From Novilysobacter_A longmucuonensis (lineage in GTDB: Bacteria > Pseudomonadota > Gammaproteobacteria > Xanthomonadales > Xanthomonadaceae), in assembly GCF_046600735.1 (NCBI RefSeq), contig NZ_JBJMAW010000006.1, forward strand, positions 1 to 64,000: a stretch of 64,000 bases of DNA, read 5' to 3'. The position numbers and the translations under genes were made by a program. The stretch's first letter is position 1, and every line of letters starts with the position of its first letter. This document shows, piece by piece, positions 1 through 7,704 of the stretch. The notes under the pieces are model-generated. The model did no database searches, had not been told where the DNA came from, and worked only from the letters and a program-made list of their open reading frames with translations.

Positions 1-98
1 GGCTGTCCGTGTACCGAATCCGCGTCCTTCGCTTCATACGCAACACTCCTGCTGCCCTGGCAGCTAGCCATGTGTTGCATCGATCGTATGAAACCGCC
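1..98 (-). mobile_element. End of a second IS30-family element, cut by the window edge
   Basis: This stretch repeats the promoter-side end of the IS30-family element at 2317-3550: bases 1-98 match 3453-3550 at about 91 of 98 positions. It includes the terminal inverted repeat (about 73-98) and the first 12 codons of the transposase, with its start codon at 35-37 on the minus strand. The rest of the element must lie left of the window. The copy is inserted into an IS3-family transposase remnant, whose reading resumes at base 99. The 7 differences show it is a related copy and not a recent duplicate. Confidence 0.8.
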
Positions 99-290
99 CA
101 CGGTATCTGGCCCCCGTGTACTGGCTGCCGCGATCGTGATGAAGGATCAGTCCGGCTTTGGGCTGTCGCCGCACCAGCGCCATGTCCATTGCATGCTCGG
201 CCAGTTCGAGCCTCTGATGCTCGGCCATTGCCCAGCCGACGACGGCCCGCGTGTGAGCGTCCAGGATGATTGCCAACTGCAGCGCCCCCC
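99..290 (-). pseudogene. IS3-family transposase (OrfB, rve integrase core) fragment
   Basis: The minus strand encodes about 60 residues typical of the middle of an IS3-family OrfB. They include the second catalytic Asp region (LILHHDRGSQYT) and the preceding strand (AIILDAHTRAVVGWAMAEH). Homology stops abruptly at the terminal repeat of the IS30 copy at base 98, so the IS30 element interrupted it. Upstream of about base 290 the match to IS3 OrfB is lost. It is a dead fragment without the first Asp or the final Glu. Confidence 0.75.
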
Positions 291-523
291 TTTGCGGCTG
301 CCGGACCTCAAGTGGAACGAACCACTCTTGTTTTCGAGGAAACGCGCTCTGACCCCGCTCCTCTCAGTGGCCTACTGGTCAGTCGCCGCGTTTTGCGATT
401 CGAGCCCATCATGTTCACCGCCGAAGTTCTCGCCACTGCCCTCGACTCCACGTAGCGTGCGCGCCATTGCGCCGCCGCGCGGGCGAATTGCCCCTGCCGG
501 CCTCGCACCGGCAATACGCTCGC

Positions 524-1327
524 TCACGCGGTGCCAGATGCCCGGCGCTTGGTGTTCCCGATGGACTCAATAAGCTCGACTTCCCAGTGGTCGAACTCTT
601 CCGCGTTGTCGACGAGTTCCATGAGCATTGAGGCCACTTCGCCGATATCGACTCGCAGGGTATGCAAGCGCAGTGGCTTCTCATAAGGCGCTTTCACCTG
701 GGCATCCCAAGCCTCACGCAGCGTCCGATACATGGCGCGCAGTGACATCTCGTCGTTGCAGCTTATGTCGAGGTCCAAGGACGTCATGAAGTAGCTACGC
801 TTGTCCGGAGAGTACATGGACGTCGGTGGCCGTCGACCCAACTCCGGCGACAGCCGCCGAACCTCGGCGTAGCGCGCCGTCTCGAGGAATGCATCCCAAT
901 CGAAGTCGAGCCTTTCCACGGCCGGTGCGAGCGCGTAGACCTCGGCACGCCTGAAGATCCTGCGCGGCTCAGGCGGAACCGCGCGCAGCTGGCCCGTCTT
1001 CTGGTATCCGTTCGCGAACATGACCTCCCGGATCATTGATCCGATGCCGCGGCGCAACCTGTCGGCCAATCGCTCCGCATCCTGATCCGAATCAGCCTTA
1101 TCGTCGAGAGGCCTCAGGAACGCATCCAGCTGGTGCGTGATACCCGCCACCGCAGGCATGCCTGCCTGCGTCAGGACCACCATGCGGATGTATGCTGCCT
1201 CTGAATTGATGAGGTTCCACAGCCGCCCATGGTCGTAGTCGATGAGGTCGGCGAAGATCGCGGCGCGCTGTCGGAAATTGTCCGGGCTAGCCGGCTTGAA
1301 GGGAGGGATGCTATCGTTTCTGTCCAT
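524..1327 (-). CDS. Hypothetical protein, 267 aa
   Basis: A single intact leftward frame starting at ATG (1327) with a plausible AAGG ribosome-binding site 14-17 bases upstream. The composition is that of a normal soluble protein, rich in acidic and basic residues, with no signal peptide or membrane segment. I recognise no domain. The N-terminal half is helical-looking (ADLIDYDHGRLWNLINSEAAY, DQDAERLADRLRRG) and the C-terminus ends in a Lys/Arg-rich tail. It stands alone between IS remnants and a 1-kb stretch without convincing genes, so it is probably cargo of the mobile region. Function is unknown. Confidence 0.6.
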   Translation of the reverse strand: MDRNDSIPPFKPASPDNFRQRAAIFADLIDYDHGRLWNLINSEAAYIRMVVLTQAGMPAVAGITHQLDAFLRPLDDKADSDQDAERLADRLRRGIGSMIREVMFANGYQKTGQLRAVPPEPRRIFRRAEVYALAPAVERLDFDWDAFLETARYAEVRRLSPELGRRPPTSMYSPDKRSYFMTSLDLDISCNDEMSLRAMYRTLREAWDAQVKAPYEKPLRLHTLRVDIGEVASMLMELVDNAEEFDHWEVELIESIGNTKRRASGTA

Positions 1328-2316
1328 GTGCTTTTTTACCTTGGTAACATTGACCTCATAGTTAAAGATACCGTTGACGCTTAGTCAAGCTTGACGTTGC
1401 ATCGTTGCCCTCGGTGCCCGCGACTAGAACGCACGCTTCACCGACGTCACCCACTCAGCAGGACGTCGCCGCGCTGGTGTCGAATGGCTACGCGCGAGCC
1501 AATCTGTGTCGCGCCACAAACAACGAGGTCGCACAGCGCGCAGCCAAGGTGGCCGCCAGCTTCGGCGGTCCGGTGCGGCCGAACCTTGTCAAGATGCTCG
1601 ATCTGATCGGCCTACACGACCGACCTGATCTCACAACGTCCGGCAGCTTGTGGGACGTGCACTCCTATCTGGTCCACCTCACATCCGCCTTGCGATAACC
1701 GGTCTTCGATCAGGGGAAGAACTACTCGTGCGCAGGGATCATGCGGTCTTCTTTTTATCGGCAGGAGCTTGAAACGTCATTCGCCATGAGTGCCGCGCCC
1801 TGCCCCGCGCGGTGTTCGTGCCGCTTGGCGCTGCGGTCGAACCGGCCTGCCAGTGGGCCGTCCAAGTCGGCGACCTTCAGACCCGAGCAGCTCGTGAGCG
1901 GTGTCCAGCCCCCTTCTAACAACGAGTGGATCGCATATTTCCTGGGACGCAAGAGGAAAGAAGACCCGTCGGACCGCAGCTCACATGGGCCGATCGACGC
2001 CGGACGCGAACGCGCACACGGAGTGCAGTCGAGCCTCCGTCGGTGCGTTGGCCCGCGCAAACAGGCACTACGGGTCTACTTCACCCGCGATGACCTCAAG
2101 TGAGCATGCGACCCGTCGTTGCTGCCGGACGGGGATCTCGGTCCTATCTAGGTCGGCGTCCTCGAGAGGCCGTGTCTAATCAACTGCATCTGCCCGGCTC
2201 AAGATGAGCCGTCAAGGTAGCCGCTTAACGCGGACCGGAGCAATTTCGCCTGATTCTGCTGTTGCTTGGGGTGCCCGCTTCCGTTCGGACAAGCACACTG
2301 AGCGGCCGCTTTGGGC
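1328..2316. other. Stretch without a convincing gene
   Basis: Apart from the weak 97-aa frame at 1405-1698, this kilobase holds only short frames on both strands (for example 1741-2103 plus and 1755-2060 minus). They overlap each other and show no family motif. It lies between an orphan gene and the IS30 element and probably consists of decayed cargo DNA. Confidence 0.5.
1405..1698 (+). CDS. Possible small hypothetical protein, 97 aa
   Basis: A rightward frame of 97 residues in a stretch otherwise empty of genes. The first 20 residues are Pro/Thr-rich and the rest is helix-like (DVAALVSNGYARANL, NEVAQRAAKVAASFGG). I see no recognisable domain and no strong ribosome-binding site. It could be a remnant of a longer gene or a chance frame. 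Confidence 0.25.
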   Translation: MPSVPATRTHASPTSPTQQDVAALVSNGYARANLCRATNNEVAQRAAKVAASFGGPVRPNLVKMLDLIGLHDRPDLTTSGSLWDVHSYLVHLTSALR

Positions 2317-3550
2317 GGCGGTTTCAACCGGTCAGTGCAACAGCTTGTCGATATCGCTCTATCGGTGTTTCGTAACCTAAGGTCTTTCGTGGCCGCTCAT
2401 TCAAGCGTCTGGCGACCTGGTTGAGCTTGGCTTGGGAAAAAGCGTTGACAGGTCCACGCCCTTCGGGAAGTACTGCCGCAGAAGGCCGTTGGTGTTCTCG
2501 TTCGACCCACGCTGCCAAGGGCTCTGCGGGTCGCAGAAGTAGACCTGGATATCCGTCGCCAACGTGAAGCGGCGGTGGTCTGCCAGCTCCTTGCCGCGAT
2601 CCCACGTGAGCGACTTATACAGCTCGTTTGGCAGCTTTCTCGCGGTCCGGATCAGGCATTGACGACCGTCTGTGTGTCCTTGCGGTCGACCTTCACCAGC
2701 ATGACGTACCGCGTGCTGCGCTCCACCAGCGTGGCGATCTGGCTGTTGCCGCTGCCGCACAACAGGTCGCCCTCCCAGTGGCCCGGAACGGCGCGGTCTT
2801 CAGCTGCGGCTGGCCGCTCGCGGATCGATATCGTGTCGCTGATCCGGCCGTGGTCGGCTGTCTTCTGGGTGTGGTGACGGGAACGACGCATCGCCCGCGA
2901 TCGTCGCAGGTGCTCCAGGAGCTCCTTCTTCAGCGCGCCGCGCGACTGGATGAAGAGCGTGCGGTAGATCGTTTCGTGGGACACCTGGCAGGTCGCATCG
3001 TCGGGGTAGGCGCGCATCAACCAGCCTGCGATCTGCTGCGGCGACCACTGCTGCTGCAGCTTGTCCGCCACCCGTTTCGCCAGCGCGGGATGCAGCGCCA
3101 GCTTACAGGCCTTGGGCCGGCGTGCCCGGTCCCAAGCGGCCTGATCGGCATGGCTTGCTCGGTCGGTAGCGTTCGGCGCCACCGTTGCGCCGGATCTCGC
3201 GGCTGATCGTCGACGGGGCTCGGCCCAGCGCTGTGGCAATCGAGCGGATCGAGTCCCCGGCCACTAGCGCACGCGAGACATCTTCGCGCTCAGAGAAACT
3301 CAAGGATCGCACCGACCGGCGGCGAGCTGCCGGCCGGATGCCACCAGACTCGGCAAGAATCCCGCGAACCGACGAGTGGTGCCGATCGAACATCTTCGCG
3401 ATCTGGTGCAGCGACTCTCCCCGCTGCCACCGGTCCCACATCACGCCCTTTTGGCTGTCCGTGTACCGGATCCGGGTCCTTCTCTTCATCCGCAACACTC
3501 CTGCTGCCCTGGCAGCTAGCTACGTGTTGCAACGATCGTATGAAACCGCC
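2317..3550 (-). mobile_element. IS30-family insertion sequence, degenerate
   Basis: Both ends carry matching terminal inverted repeats. The 26 bases at 2317-2342 begin GGCGGTTTCA and end TGCAACA; the reverse complement of 3525-3550 shares both blocks, about 20 of 26 positions in all. The 1.23-kb length fits the family. The single transposase gene reads leftward and is frameshifted, so this copy cannot transpose on its own. A partial second copy lies at 1-98. I could not identify a clear target duplication. Confidence 0.85.
2324..3498 (-). pseudogene. IS30-family transposase, three frameshifts
   Basis: The leftward reading gives a whole IS30 transposase in four pieces. The N-terminal HTH part (RRTRIRYTDSQ to ISREIRRNGG, 3498 to about 3150) is followed by a frame with WSPQQIAGWL and the first catalytic Asp (GHWEGDLLCGSGN, to about 2655). 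Next comes a frame with the second Asp (LTWDRGKEL) and the Glu region (SPWQRGSNENTNG, to about 2445), and last the frame with NERPRKTLGYETP ending at 2324. The breaks near 3150, 2655 and 2445 each shift frame, so no full-length protein can be made. A start at 3489 (MKRRTRI) matches the copy at the window edge. Confidence 0.9.
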
Positions 3551-3619
3551 GTCGATAGCGGCCGTTCGCACGCGAAGCAGCACCCCTGTCTAGCGCGCGC
3601 CACGCGCGTGGAAGTCAGG

Positions 3620-3898
3620 CTAACTGCGGTTTAAGTGGAACTCTCCGTAGTACTGGAGGCGCCCGCTGGGTTCTTTAGCTGCCTCCAGAACGGGCTCGGG
3701 TATCCATTTCGCAATGCGCTGAACATCTGTGTCGGAGAGGTCGAGGGGCTTCACTTTGATGTCCCGATGAAAAAATGAGTCGGCGCGCTCACGGAACAAT
3801 TCATCTGCGTGCTGAGGACCAAGGCCAATGGCGATGAGGACGGTCACGCCTTCGCCAGTCGCGTAGTACTCGCAAAACGCTACATGCGGTGTGCTCAT
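3620..3898 (-). CDS. Hypothetical protein, 92 aa
   Basis: A short intact leftward frame with balanced composition (HVAFCEYYATGEGVTVLIAIG at the N-terminus, then a charged helical half with LDLSDTDVQRIAKW). An AGATGAG-containing stretch precedes the ATG at 3898, and CCCAG/GAGG-like bases lie farther upstream. No signal peptide, membrane segment or known domain is visible. It lies just inside the IS30 element within the mobile region. Possibly cargo; function unknown. Confidence 0.5.
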   Translation of the reverse strand: MSTPHVAFCEYYATGEGVTVLIAIGLGPQHADELFRERADSFFHRDIKVKPLDLSDTDVQRIAKWIPEPVLEAAKEPSGRLQYYGEFHLNRS

Positions 3899-4306
3899 CT
3901 GGGGATGTCCTCATGCCTCCGCACGAATCTTTGCGCGTACAGCGGCTCAGGGTCAGGAACGGTCACTTGAGCAACCGCGGCTCCCGGCCTAAGCATCGCA
4001 TGGCAACGCTCGTGCCGTTCGGAGGCGTCGCTCCCTCCGGAACTATGGTAACTAGCCTAGCCGCTGCGTGACCCGCGCGACCGCCACTGTGTGGCTTCAG
4101 CACGCTGACCCCCGGGGTTTTTCTCGCTATGCATTGTTGACTGGCTGGCGTGGCACCGTCGAAGCTTGGTGATCGGCTCGCGTAGGATGATAACGGGCGT
4201 GGCTGGCCGAACAGCGAGCGCCGGCATGTCGTCTGGTGTCGGGCCACTTGACTCGGCCCGTCCAGCGCAATGGCGTTGGCGAACTCCCCGCACAGGAAGA
4301 TTCCTA
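3899..4306. other. Gap with no gene seen
   Basis: About 400 bases between the divergent small gene ending at 3898 and the DUF2384 gene. Frames on both strands overlap one another and lack family motifs. It should hold the promoter of the gene at 4307, but I could not pick out convincing -35/-10 boxes. Confidence 0.4.
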
Positions 4307-4675
4307 ATGCCCGCGATCCAAATCGAAGAATTCGTCGAGTCCGTACGAGAGCCGGGTACGCCAAACCTTTCGCCAAAGCGGATTGCCGCGGCTCTAGGGC
4401 TCGGGTGGGAGGACTTGGCCGAGGTCGCGCGAGTGCATCCCAACACCCTCCGCCTGCACCCGGAGTCGTCCCGCGTCCAAGCATCCATGCGGGACATTCT
4501 GCGCGTAGCGTCTGCACTGTTTGAGATCCAGCCCGACAGGGACCGGACTACTACGCTCAAGGACACGCCCATCCGGGAATTCGGCGGCCGCTCCCTGTTG
4601 GATATGATCCGCGAAGATCGTGTGGATGACGCCGTGACCTACCTGCGCTCGATCTCGTCCGGGCACGTGGGCTGA
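4307..4675 (+). CDS. DUF2384 (Xre/MbcA/ParS) antitoxin-like protein, orphan
   Basis: This 122-residue protein has the two-part build of Xre/MbcA/ParS antitoxins. An N-terminal helical DNA-binding-like half (SPKRIAAALGLGWEDLAEVARVHPNTL) is followed by the toxin-binding half (REFGGRSLLDMIREDRVDDAVTYLRSI). I chose ATG 4307 because AGGAAGA lies just upstream and the family match begins there; the frame itself extends back to 4166. Such antitoxins normally precede a RES-domain toxin that degrades NAD. No RES gene follows in the next kilobase, only a ruined XRE regulator on the other strand. It may be a remnant pair, a regulator in its own right, or a defence against incoming plasmids. Confidence 0.75.
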   Translation: MPAIQIEEFVESVREPGTPNLSPKRIAAALGLGWEDLAEVARVHPNTLRLHPESSRVQASMRDILRVASALFEIQPDRDRTTTLKDTPIREFGGRSLLDMIREDRVDDAVTYLRSISSGHVG

Positions 4676-4961
4676 TCTCGCGCGGTGCCACTCCGTCCGC
4701 CCTACAACGCCTAGGTGTAGCACCAACATAGCTCAGCAGAGCCTCGCACCGGATATCGCGCCCGCGCACGGGGGATCTCAGCAACCTGTGGCGCAAGAGA
4801 CGAGTCCCGAAGTTTTGTGAGGCGAAGAACACACATTCGGGCCGAAGCGGCTACTACCCTACCCTCGATAATGTCCCCATTATCGCCGGTACTGCAGCGC
4901 AGCGCCTGCACGCTGGCACGTGGTGTCTGGCGTGCGTCCGGTCACGCCGCGTGAGCCCGCC

Positions 4962-5260
4962 CTACTCGCGGGCCGAGCGTGGCGGCGCAAGGGCCGCTTC
5001 AACGTCCTTGTGCACCTGCTTCTTCTGGCGGATGGTGAGGTCGTTCCACGGCAGCAGGAGCCGGGCGAGCAGTTCGTCATCCGTGAGCAGGTACGCCACG
5101 GGCACGCCCAGGGCCTCGGCCAATTGCCAGAGCATGTCGCCCCGAGGCTCGTACTCGCCGAGCTCGTAGGTTGATTCGGGGAGAGGTCACCGCGGGATCC
5201 ATACCCGGCAAGCAACCCCAGATCGCGCTGCTCTGAGCATGGCTCACGCGCTCCGCGCCG
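4962..5260 (-). pseudogene. XRE-family (cro/C1-type HTH) regulator, frameshifted
   Basis: Read leftward in three successive frames, this gives a familiar XRE regulator. The first piece is RDLGLLAG, the second GMDPAVTSPRIN, and the third TYELGEYEPRGDMLWQLAEALGVPVAYLL running to LLLPWNDLTIRQKKQVHKDVEAAL and a TAG at 4962-4964. The joins near 5210 and 5178 change frame and the third frame has an in-frame TGA just before its homologous part. The N-terminus upstream of about 5260 cannot be placed. The gene is therefore dead. It may once have controlled the neighbouring transposition genes or antitoxin. Confidence 0.65.
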
Positions 5261-5518
5261 ATACGAAAATCGGCCCAGGACCCGAAGCGAACCCCAAGGC
5301 GCAGTAGATACCGCATGCACGCCTGCAGCCCGGTTTGTCATGCAGGCCGACCAAGAGCGCCAAACCATGAATCGCGTGCACACATGGCTCGGCAAGCGCA
5401 ACGCCGGCGCCTGACTCACAATTCCCTTCGTCCCATTGGGACGGCAGACCATGAGAACCTCATAGAATATCGAACAGCGAGCCTGCGGGACGCTGTCGGG
5501 CGTCATTATCTGCTTTGA

Positions 5519-6721
5519 TCACTCGCCGGACGGTGCTTTGCGCGTCCCTTCCGCGGTCTCGCCCGGAGATAGGAAGTACCTGTCGTCACAGCCGTTGTGC
5601 AACTCGACAACGATGCCCGGGATGTCCCCCAGCGGGGCGTACGCTCGAACCGACTCGCGGTCGGAGAAAAAGAAGGAAACCGCCAGATCGTGATCGTCGA
5701 AGTAGCTCACCCTGCGCGCTTCGTCATTGAATTGTCCCACGACCCTGGCGGCCAACAACGGCATCATGCACGGGCGCAGGGATTCGATGGGCCCGGCAGG
5801 CTTGAATCCGCTGTGCCTGGTGATCAGCTGCTCCCGCCAAAGGGCGAATTGACTGGACTTCCCGGCGTTGGCCGGCTGAGGCGTTTCCACTTCGCCTGTG
5901 CGCCAGTGGCGCAACCAGGCCGCCGGCAGCGGCTTTCGGCCCAAGTGACGCAACATCGCCCCGCCCAGAAGGGATCGCAATCTCGCCGACACGACCGGCT
6001 CCTGCACCTGATGAGTGTCGAGGACAACCACCGTCGTGATCGAACCTGGCGGTCGAGGCTCTACCACGATGCCGGGCGGCAAAGGGCAGATCGCTTCCAA
6101 GGCCAGCCGGATTTGTGCTTTCGACGGCCACCGCGTCGCCCCGGTGGTGTACGGACCCTCCGTGTGGCGGTCCAAGCGGTAGTGCAGCCCATTCACCCGC
6201 TGCGCCCACTGCACAAATCGGCGCAAGGTCTCGCGCTCCGATTGCAGGAACTTTGGGCTCTTCGGCCATCGAGAACAAAAGGCCAAATTCAGAATGGGGT
6301 GGTGGCAATGCAGGCAATTGCGTAGCGGTTCGCGGCCGATCGAGTAGCGCGAGCGTATTGGGAGAACGAGTTCGCATTTTGGACACCCGGACTGCATGGG
6401 GGTGCCGTGCCAGGGACAACGCGCCAGCCCCACCAACTGATGACCGAAGCAGTGGTAACCGTTCTGAAGACAGTCTGCGCACCAGTGCACTGTATCGGTG
6501 TCGTAGATATCGAGGCGCTCTTCGCATGGCCAGGGCTCGTGGTTGAACCACGTGCTCAGGTGAGCGGTCGTGAATGCGCTTTGGTCAAAACTGCCGGAGG
6601 TGTAATGCAAGGTCGAATACAGCACCTGCCGAGACCAGGCCGACGAGAACCGGCCAAGGAAGGGATCGATTCGCTCCATTGCCGCCAAAGCTTGTTCCGC
6701 GGTGGGCGTGAAGGCGGGCAT
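5519..6721 (-). CDS. tniQ: TniQ/TnsD-family target-selection protein
   Basis: TniQ-family proteins pick the insertion site for Tn7-like elements. This 400-aa protein has the family's N-terminal zinc-binding part: Cys81/Cys84 in WCADCLQNGYHCFGH, Cys102/His105 in RCPWHG, Cys113/Cys116 in GCPKCE and Cys136/Cys139 in NCLHCHH. The C-terminal 240 residues show no close motif and could contact target DNA, as in TnsD. I used the ATG at 6721, two bases after the tnsC stop; an in-frame ATG at 6751 would overlap tnsC. It is the last gene of the tns operon. The size lies between short TniQ and long TnsD proteins, so whether it reads a fixed attachment site is unclear. Confidence 0.8.
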   Translation of the reverse strand: MPAFTPTAEQALAAMERIDPFLGRFSSAWSRQVLYSTLHYTSGSFDQSAFTTAHLSTWFNHEPWPCEERLDIYDTDTVHWCADCLQNGYHCFGHQLVGLARCPWHGTPMQSGCPKCELVLPIRSRYSIGREPLRNCLHCHHPILNLAFCSRWPKSPKFLQSERETLRRFVQWAQRVNGLHYRLDRHTEGPYTTGATRWPSKAQIRLALEAICPLPPGIVVEPRPPGSITTVVVLDTHQVQEPVVSARLRSLLGGAMLRHLGRKPLPAAWLRHWRTGEVETPQPANAGKSSQFALWREQLITRHSGFKPAGPIESLRPCMMPLLAARVVGQFNDEARRVSYFDDHDLAVSFFFSDRESVRAYAPLGDIPGIVVELHNGCDDRYFLSPGETAEGTRKAPSGE

Positions 6722-6723
6722 GG

Positions 6724-7701
6724 CTAGTCCAACAGCAGACTCAAGTCGCACGCTTTGGCCGCTTCGTCCCAGTGGTCAGACGTGCCATTCCACTTTGGGC
6801 TGTCGAATCGAGAGAATTGTGTGAGGTAGTACTGAAGCAAGTCCCGCACCACGTCGACGCCGATCTCCATACCCCGCCCCCCGGCGCCAGCCGCGGTGTT
6901 GAGGGCAGTCCAGGCGAGGCCGGATTCGTTGGTGATCCGCCATCCCGCCTGGAACGCCTGGGGGAAATAGAACTGACTGATTGTCCAACCGAACTCTGTC
7001 CACCGCCACGCCCAATCGACAATGCGAAAAATGCGACTGAGCGTCATTCGGTTGGCGATCCCGGGCATGGAGAGCACGCGTCGAAAATAGCGCTTGAGCA
7101 GATGGTTCTGATGCGCCTGACGCACCTTCTTCACCGCCGCCGTTAGGCCACTGTTGCCGAATCCGAAGGCCGCGTTGCGGACCCCGCACTCGTCAAGCAT
7201 GCCCATAAAAAATTTCAGCCATTCCAGCACCAGCGCGCCGCCGTTTTGGATCTCGTCCACGAGGAAGACGATGAATGGAGGCGACTTGGGCGTGGCCAGC
7301 GCCAAGTACTCTGCGAGCGCTTGATCGCGCCGGTCTTCCAAGAAGTGGCGCAGCACTAGCTGCGGATCGAGGCCCCGCAGGAGCGTTCTGTAGAACTCGC
7401 GTTGCGATGGGTTTTTCGACATTTCGAATTCCAGGCGCACCGCAAGCATGTTGGGGTAGCGTTCCGGAATGGCATGTAGCAGATATCGGATCAGCGTTGA
7501 CTTTCCGAACTGCGTGGGAGCGATGTAGCTGTGCCCCCCACGCCCAAAGTGCAACTCGTCCATCACATCGGCGGCGACGTTCAGCATCACCGGGAATGGC
7601 AAGACGAAGGTCTTGGACCAGTTCCTCACCGGAAAGGCATTCCAGTGCCGTTCTTGCTCGACGCGAGTGGGGCCTTCGGGCGGGGGCGTGAGCTTCGGCA
7701 T
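6724..7701 (-). CDS. tnsC: TnsC/TniB-like AAA+ transposition ATPase
   Basis: The 325-aa protein is an AAA+ ATPase. Its Walker A is APTQFGKST (residues 61-69), with Ala in place of the usual first Gly, and its Walker B is FIVFLVDE (143-150) followed by IQNGG. In Tn7-like systems this ATPase coats target DNA, joins TniQ to the transposase and confers target immunity. A sensor-like strand, FGFGNSGL, lies near residue 180. The start at 7701 is 3 bases from the tnsB stop, so the two are probably translated together. The C-terminal Trp-rich stretch (IVDWAWRWTEFGW) is unusual and could be the transposase-contacting region. It might also be named TniB; I prefer TnsC because tnsA is present. Confidence 0.82.
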   Translation of the reverse strand: MPKLTPPPEGPTRVEQERHWNAFPVRNWSKTFVLPFPVMLNVAADVMDELHFGRGGHSYIAPTQFGKSTLIRYLLHAIPERYPNMLAVRLEFEMSKNPSQREFYRTLLRGLDPQLVLRHFLEDRRDQALAEYLALATPKSPPFIVFLVDEIQNGGALVLEWLKFFMGMLDECGVRNAAFGFGNSGLTAAVKKVRQAHQNHLLKRYFRRVLSMPGIANRMTLSRIFRIVDWAWRWTEFGWTISQFYFPQAFQAGWRITNESGLAWTALNTAAGAGGRGMEIGVDVVRDLLQYYLTQFSRFDSPKWNGTSDHWDEAAKACDLSLLLD

Positions 7702-7704
7702 GGA

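Noticed and set aside
1741..2103. Overlapping frames on both strands as possible genes
   Set aside because: No motif, no good ribosome-binding site and mutual overlap; nothing to choose between them.
5261..5285. A word similar to the transposon-end repeat (ACGAAAATCGG) as a possible left end
   Set aside because: One isolated weak match inside the ruined XRE gene, without TGTCG or further repeats in order.
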